Below are positions 6,352 to 9,563 of a DNA stretch of 9,563 nt, in pieces. Below the pieces are notes generated by a model that saw only the letters and a program-made list of their open reading frames with translations, was not told the DNA's origin and did not search any database. Each line of letters starts with the position of its first letter. The stretch's first letter is position 1. Both the position numbers and the translations under genes were made by a program. The DNA is from Paenibacillaceae bacterium UBA6304 (lineage in GTDB: Bacteria > Bacillota > Bacilli > Paenibacillales > Paenibacillaceae): the NCBI GenBank assembly GCA_002439285.1, contig DJTQ01000308.1, positions 1-9,563 of the forward strand, in the 5' to 3' direction.

Positions 6352-7941
6352 TTAATTCATATTTTGCATGGCTAACCTAACTTCACTGGCAATCTTTTGT
6401 GCAGAAATATTTCCAATCTTCTCATAGTCAAGTTCGTCTTTATTAATGGTGAGATTGACGGCTCCGGATGGAATCGTAACATTGACGGTTGTACCTTGAC
6501 CTAGAGTCTGGAAACTCTCAATTATTTTAAGGTTGCTCATATTAGGAAACTTTTCAATAGAGTTTACTCCTGAGAATTTATTAGAATTCATAAATGTTTG
6601 ATTCATTAAAGTTTTCTCATTAGGTTGATTTCTAATCATTTTATTTTTCAAACTTCTGTTCATATGGGAAGTAGAATTATCTTGTGGATTAACGACTTGT
6701 ACTGACCCATTTTCATCTACAGTATACTTCCCATCACCGGTTAAGACTTTCCAGTTAGTTTTAATCGATTTCCCCAGATCACTAAAATAATCATTAACAA
6801 GATAATTCCCCTGTTCTTTCAGTGATTCTATTTGACGTTCAAAGAAACCCATATCTTTAACTGGTTTGCCATTGATCTCTGTAACCGGCTCGTTAAATTG
6901 CTTCCAGACTCTACTTGGCGTTTCTTGTATGACATCAGTTATACCCTTTTCATCCAAGTACTTTTGTGTATCATAAATGGTAAACCCTAATCCAGCTACA
7001 CCTAATACTTTACCTAGAAATGGCAACGCCTTAGATAGATTACTTCCCCTTCTTCCATAAGTGGCTATACGTGAGGGGATATTCCCCAATGCATCTAAAC
7101 CTATTTCTCTGGCAACTTTTGAACTTCCTTTACTCAACCACTTTCCTCCAACTTTTTTCATCATTATCTCAACCAATAAAGCCATTCCTAATTGCTCCCC
7201 AAATTCACCAAGTCCTTTAAGCCACTTTGGGGTCTTGTCACCCTGCGAAGTCTCATCTTTAACTATAGTTGCCTCGGACTGTATTCCACCCAGATTATCT
7301 GCGATTTGCTTAGTGTCGAAAACTCCAAGAAAAGCTTGAAAAAAACTATCCCCCGCTTTCCTCCCTGCCTCTGCATATAGCGAGTTATCTTGATCCAGCA
7401 ACAACTGGCGATCCTCATTAGTAAAATCAATTCTCCGTTTTGGAACCATCTCTTTCGATTCAGCCAGTCCCAATGCTCCCATCATCACGTCCTTCAACCC
7501 GCTGCCAAGGGCAGTACCGATAGAAGAAGAGATCTTCTGCAAGGTGCCTTGACCTTCTGCACTCATCCAGTTGTCAAAAGAACCGCCAACCACCCCATCC
7601 CAATCCACCGCCTCAACCGAAACCCGCAAAGACTTCATGCTAAGACCGATCAGTGAGCCTTGAATTCTCGCAGCAACCGCAGATACGTTGTCCACAAGAT
7701 GCACCACTGGCCGGACCTTAGTCCGTTGAATCTGCGTCAATGTTCGCTTCACCTTTTCGGCGGCGGAGGAAAAGCGATCATCTAACGTGATTTTCGGAGC
7801 AATCTTGGTTTTACCTAAAACAGCCGCTCGTCGCTGAGTTTGTTGAAGGAGCTTATCCAAGCTGCGAAGCTTTTTGTCCGTCTTGTCGATCTCAGCGCTG
7901 TCGACTTCGATTTGCAAGCCGAGAATTTCTTTTTTAACCAT
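6352..7941 (-). CDS. Tail tape measure protein, short and mosaic
   Basis: A 529-residue protein in the tape measure position between chaperone and LysM hub protein. It should line the tube lumen and fix tail length. The ATG at 7941 is chosen because AAAGGAGGTGG precedes it; a start 30 bases upstream in the same frame would place this site inside the gene. Residues 1-45 are charged and helical. Residues 46-74 and 75-103 form two copies of a 29-residue repeat and a third begins at 104. Residues about 135-165 are rich in small residues. Hydrophobic segments lie near 252-262 and 304-321 (FLGKVLGVAGLGF). A Gly/Asn/Ser-rich stretch spans about 400-465, and the C-terminus has a VNVTIPSGAVNLTI strand and a final helix. 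The PBSX tape measure is, from memory, more than twice as long. GC falls sharply after about residue 170, suggesting a replaced second half. The function is inferred mainly from position and domain style. Confidence 0.85.
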   Translation of the reverse strand: MVKKEILGLQIEVDSAEIDKTDKKLRSLDKLLQQTQRRAAVLGKTKIAPKITLDDRFSSAAEKVKRTLTQIQRTKVRPVVHLVDNVSAVAARIQGSLIGLSMKSLRVSVEAVDWDGVVGGSFDNWMSAEGQGTLQKISSSIGTALGSGLKDVMMGALGLAESKEMVPKRRIDFTNEDRQLLLDQDNSLYAEAGRKAGDSFFQAFLGVFDTKQIADNLGGIQSEATIVKDETSQGDKTPKWLKGLGEFGEQLGMALLVEIMMKKVGGKWLSKGSSKVAREIGLDALGNIPSRIATYGRRGSNLSKALPFLGKVLGVAGLGFTIYDTQKYLDEKGITDVIQETPSRVWKQFNEPVTEINGKPVKDMGFFERQIESLKEQGNYLVNDYFSDLGKSIKTNWKVLTGDGKYTVDENGSVQVVNPQDNSTSHMNRSLKNKMIRNQPNEKTLMNQTFMNSNKFSGVNSIEKFPNMSNLKIIESFQTLGQGTTVNVTIPSGAVNLTINKDELDYEKIGNISAQKIASEVRLAMQNMN

Positions 7942-7944
7942 ATG

Positions 7945-7955
7945 CCACCTCCTTT
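7945..7955 (-). promoter_or_regulatory. Strong ribosome binding site fixing the tape measure start
   Basis: AAAGGAGGTGG lies with its GGAGG core six bases before the ATG at 7941. It matches the anti-Shine-Dalgarno sequence very well and decides for this ATG over the in-frame upstream ATG at 7971, whose extra codons would cross the site. Confidence 0.85.
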
Positions 7956-7985
7956 CTCCGTACAGCGCCATCTACAAACAGAGCC

Positions 7986-8147
7986 TCAAGGTGAAGGAGG
8001 CGGAGACATCATCTCCAACTCCCTCTCCGAAAAAGCTCGCAGCAGCAGGCGTTCTCCTTTGGGAAGAGACCAGAACACCCCGGGACGAAGATGATGCCGC
8101 GTCCACAAATGGAACAACAGCGTCGTCATGCCGCCGGAGTCGATTAG
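7986..8147 (-). CDS. Frameshift extension of the tail assembly chaperone (gpGT-like T domain)
   Basis: This is an open stretch of 53 codons plus TGA, in the -1 frame relative to the chaperone, beginning with the CTA codon at 8147 directly after the slippery heptamer. A -1 slip joins it to the 152-residue chaperone to give a 205-residue protein. The encoded peptide begins L-I-D-S-G-G-M and has a P-G-V-F-W-S-L-P-K-G-E-R stretch followed by a helix with L-L-L-R-A-F-S-E-R-E-L-E. From memory, this resembles the second half of frameshifted chaperones in other Firmicute tail modules, which contacts tube subunits. An ATG exists at 8129, but CTCCGGCGGC before it is not a usable ribosome binding site, so independent initiation is unlikely. 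The TGA lies 44 bases before the tape measure start. The call rests on heptamer, phase, length and position together. Confidence 0.85.
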   Translation of the reverse strand, partial: LIDSGGMTTLLFHLWTRHHLRPGVFWSLPKGERLLLRAFSERELEMMSPPPSP

Positions 8148-8602
8148 TTTTTTACGTCGTCAATGTCTACCCCAAAGCCGGAAATTTCGAGCACCTTATC
8201 ACCCACGGCGTCCAGTTCCCCAGCCAGCAGCAATCGACGAACGGCTTCCTCGCCGCCGGACAGCTTCAAGCGGCTAATGAGCCGCTCATCACCCCAGCCG
8301 ATGAGTTTGACGCTTTGCTCCCCGCCTTGCTCCAGCTTTTTGACGACCTCCAAGGACGCGGTCGCTTCCTTGATCAATGCTGCGTTAAACAGCTCACTGT
8401 CGATTTTTTCCGAAGTCTGGCCTTTCGTAGTTTTGCGGACCGTGCAACGTTCACGAATCGAATCGACTTTGCTGGAGGTCAGCCCCCGCAAGGTGATCCG
8501 CAAGCTTAGACGGCCAATAAAAATGGCCTCTTCCGGCAAATTCGCTGCCGTCTCGAAGAGACCGTCCAAAATATCCTGTTCATTCAATTGTTCAGTACTC
8601 AT
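8144..8602 (-). CDS. xkdN: Tail assembly chaperone, short form (XkdN-like)
   Basis: A 152-residue chaperone that by analogy with lambda gpG binds the tape measure protein and holds it ready for tube polymerisation. It is expected in the cytoplasm during assembly and absent from the finished tail. The ATG at 8602 follows AAGGAGGAGG about 8 bases away. The sequence is mainly helical and charged, and carries the family's C-terminal signature LLAGELDAVGDKVLEISGF at about residues 125-143. It ends in VKN-stop, and these codons contain the slippery heptamer A AAA AAC immediately before the TAA. A minority of ribosomes should slip there and make a 205-residue long form (see the extension entry). Its place between tube and tape measure is where the gpG/gpGT pair sits in tailed phages. 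Confidence 0.9.
   Translation of the reverse strand: MSTEQLNEQDILDGLFETAANLPEEAIFIGRLSLRITLRGLTSSKVDSIRERCTVRKTTKGQTSEKIDSELFNAALIKEATASLEVVKKLEQGGEQSVKLIGWGDERLISRLKLSGGEEAVRRLLLAGELDAVGDKVLEISGFGVDIDDVKN
8147..8153 (-). promoter_or_regulatory. Programmed -1 ribosomal frameshift site (A AAA AAC)
   Basis: Read on the minus strand the chaperone ends GTA AAA AAC TAA. The last base of GTA with the next two codons forms A AAA AAC, a canonical X XXY YYZ heptamer in the correct phase for simultaneous -1 slippage. The stop codon follows at once, so the zero-frame product ends there and the slipped product enters the 53-codon extension. The site sets the ratio of short to long chaperone. No strong downstream pseudoknot is obvious by eye; a weak candidate stem is described in the findings. 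Confidence 0.88.
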
Positions 8603-8617
8603 ATGAGTGCCTCCTCC

Positions 8618-9037
8618 TTAAAGTGTTGCTACAATTGGGTCCTTCAGCATGTACGATTCAAAAGTAAACGCCGTTTCTTCCGCCACTTCTTCACCTGCTG
8701 TCCAATTGGCAAGCTGAATTTTGTCCACCATGCAGTTGATTAATTCAATTCGTTCAAATCCGTAAGCTTCTGGATCATCGAGCTTGTGAATAATCGAGAA
8801 CTTCTGGAATCCCCGCGCGATCATATCGGACGAAATTTTGTAGCCGCTCATGGTGCCTGTTCCTTTTTTGCGACCCAATTTAAAGACGGTGTAATCCGTG
8901 CCGACCAGATTCAATTCGCGTTTCTCCGCCTCAACGTTAGCTTCCAGATGGTTCAGATTCGACTGCCAAACTCCATCGATAAAAATCTGGCCGAACGTCC
9001 CCATAATAATGCGTCCCGGATCAAGATATTGTGCCAT
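8618..9037 (-). CDS. xkdM: Phage tail tube protein (XkdM-like, DUF2001)
   Basis: A 139-residue protein whose hexameric rings stack into the inner tail tube. The ATG at 9037 follows a GAGGGGGA ribosome binding site about 8 bases upstream. Length, position directly after the sheath gene, and sequence all fit the XkdM family: an early G-T-F-G-Q-I-F-I-D-G-V-W segment, then a beta-rich middle around LVGTDYTVFKLGRKKGTGTMSG, and a late KIQLANWTAGEEVAEETAFTF strand. The small two-sheet fold of this family is shared with T4 gp19 and the Hcp protein of type VI secretion. The gene ends 15 bases before the chaperone gene and is presumably translated in excess over it. Nothing looks truncated. Confidence 0.93.
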   Translation of the reverse strand: MAQYLDPGRIIMGTFGQIFIDGVWQSNLNHLEANVEAEKRELNLVGTDYTVFKLGRKKGTGTMSGYKISSDMIARGFQKFSIIHKLDDPEAYGFERIELINCMVDKIQLANWTAGEEVAEETAFTFESYMLKDPIVATL

Positions 9038-9056
9038 TTGCTATTCCCCCTCAAAA

Positions 9057-9563
9057 TTATTGCACGTAGAACGTGCCGAAAATTTGTTCCATTACATCGG
9101 TGTCATCCGCCGTCCACGACAAGAATACCTGATCGTCCTCCGGCTGGAATTGCGGCGCGGTGCCGTAAAAACGCGGATCCAACATCACATCGAACCCGGT
9201 GGATTCAATGACATTTTCAAGCGCCAGCGATTGCAAATACTGCTTCCCGGCACTGATCAAGGCAAGGCGTCCCTCTTCGGTGTTGTTCACCTTGCCGATA
9301 TAATTGTCCTCGGCGGTACGCTGCAAATCGGCGTTGATTTGATCCAGCACCCGGATTTTGCGGATTTTCCTCCAGCCTTTGTTTTGGCCTTCCCGCAGCG
9401 TAACCAAACTGTTCACACCCCGCAGCACCTTCACTTTACGACCGTCATGCACCAGCAAAAAGACACCGTTCTGTACGCCCGCTTCTTGCTCGGATCGAGT
9501 CCAGCGGCGGGTCACGTCCTCAAAAGGCGATCCTGCATACGTTGTCGACTCCTTCAGGGACTG
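9057..9563 (-). CDS. xkdK: Phage tail sheath protein, C-terminal part (XkdK-like), cut by window edge
   Basis: This is the last 168 residues of the contractile tail sheath, which wraps the tube and shortens to drive it into the target cell. The frame is open to the window edge, so the gene starts beyond 9563. The GTG at 9515 is only an internal codon, because the frame continues upstream of it with no ribosome binding site. The visible part has the usual sheath C-terminal domain: a charged stretch (KGWRKIRKIRVLDQI), a helix with D-N-Y-I-G-K-V-N-N, a segment reading EEGRLALISAGKQYLQSL, and a terminal strand ending in IFGTFYVQ that in known sheaths joins neighbouring subunits. The tail tube gene follows 19 bases downstream, as in PBSX and most myoviruses. 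The family call is firm. Total length and the N-terminal domains cannot be judged from here. Confidence 0.9.
   Translation of the reverse strand, partial: QSLKESTTYAGSPFEDVTRRWTRSEQEAGVQNGVFLLVHDGRKVKVLRGVNSLVTLREGQNKGWRKIRKIRVLDQINADLQRTAEDNYIGKVNNTEEGRLALISAGKQYLQSLALENVIESTGFDVMLDPRFYGTAPQFQPEDDQVFLSWTADDTDVMEQIFGTFYVQ

Noticed and set aside
7942..7971. Upstream start for the tape measure at 7971
   Set aside because: The ten extra codons would span the strong AAAGGAGGTGG that serves the ATG at 7941.
7986..8129. Independent 47-codon gene starting at ATG 8129
   Set aside because: No ribosome binding site precedes it, and the frame is open back to the slippery heptamer, so access by frameshifting explains it better.
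7874..8606. Overlapping plus-strand frames of 211 and 147 codons opposite the chaperone
   Set aside because: Low-complexity Ser/Pro/Arg-rich products typical of antisense shadows, no ribosome binding site, and a firm chaperone assignment on the minus strand.
1..9563. tRNA, CRISPR, insertion sequence, attachment site or invertible fibre cassette
   Set aside because: No cloverleaf, spaced direct repeat, transposase or recombinase frame, or inverted repeat flanking the fibre tip was seen on reading both strands; short sites could still be missed without computation.

Overview
The window is a block of contractile-tail (myovirus-type) morphogenesis genes from a prophage or phage-derived particle of a Gram-positive host. 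Every gene lies on the minus strand, so transcription runs from position 9563 towards 1. Gene content and order follow the PBSX (xkd) plan of Bacillus: sheath, tube, tail assembly chaperone with frameshifted extension, tape measure, LysM-bearing hub protein, hub protein D-like, DUF2577, gp25-like wedge, baseplate J, gpI-like wedge, tail fibre, two small proteins, and the first codons of a further gene. Strong AGGAGG-type ribosome binding sites, the PBSX plan and roughly 50-65% GC in the core genes suggest a Bacillales host, most likely Paenibacillus or a relative. The host is an inference, not something the sequence proves.

Layout in order of transcription: 9563-9057 sheath C-terminus (cut by the window edge); 9037-8618 tail tube; 8602-8144 chaperone, ending on an A AAA AAC slippery heptamer that opens a 53-codon extension to 7986; 7941-6352 an unusually short tape measure protein; 6338-2171 six baseplate genes joined by 1-14 base overlaps; 2178-619 tail fibre; 594-268 a 108-residue protein; 266-129 a 45-residue protein too short for most gene callers; 102-59 two tandem hairpins, at least one a likely terminator or attenuator; and at 26-1 the start of another gene with a good ribosome binding site.

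Sheath and tube form the contractile tail shaft. The chaperone and its frameshift product load tube protein onto the tape measure, which sets tail length. The LysM protein, hub protein, DUF2577, gp25-like, J and gpI-like proteins make the hub and wedges of the baseplate. The fibre binds the target cell.

Two genes are visibly mosaic. The tape measure changes from about 52% to about 35% GC near residue 170, and the fibre changes from about 53% to about 30-35% GC from about residue 106 onward. The small genes after the fibre are also AT-rich. I found no wholly new system. The most distinctive points are the textbook frameshift site, the short mosaic tape measure, a propeller-like repeat pattern in the fibre tip, and the hairpin pair before the next gene. 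No stretch over 300 bases lacks a gene, and no tRNA, rRNA, CRISPR array, insertion sequence or attachment site was seen.
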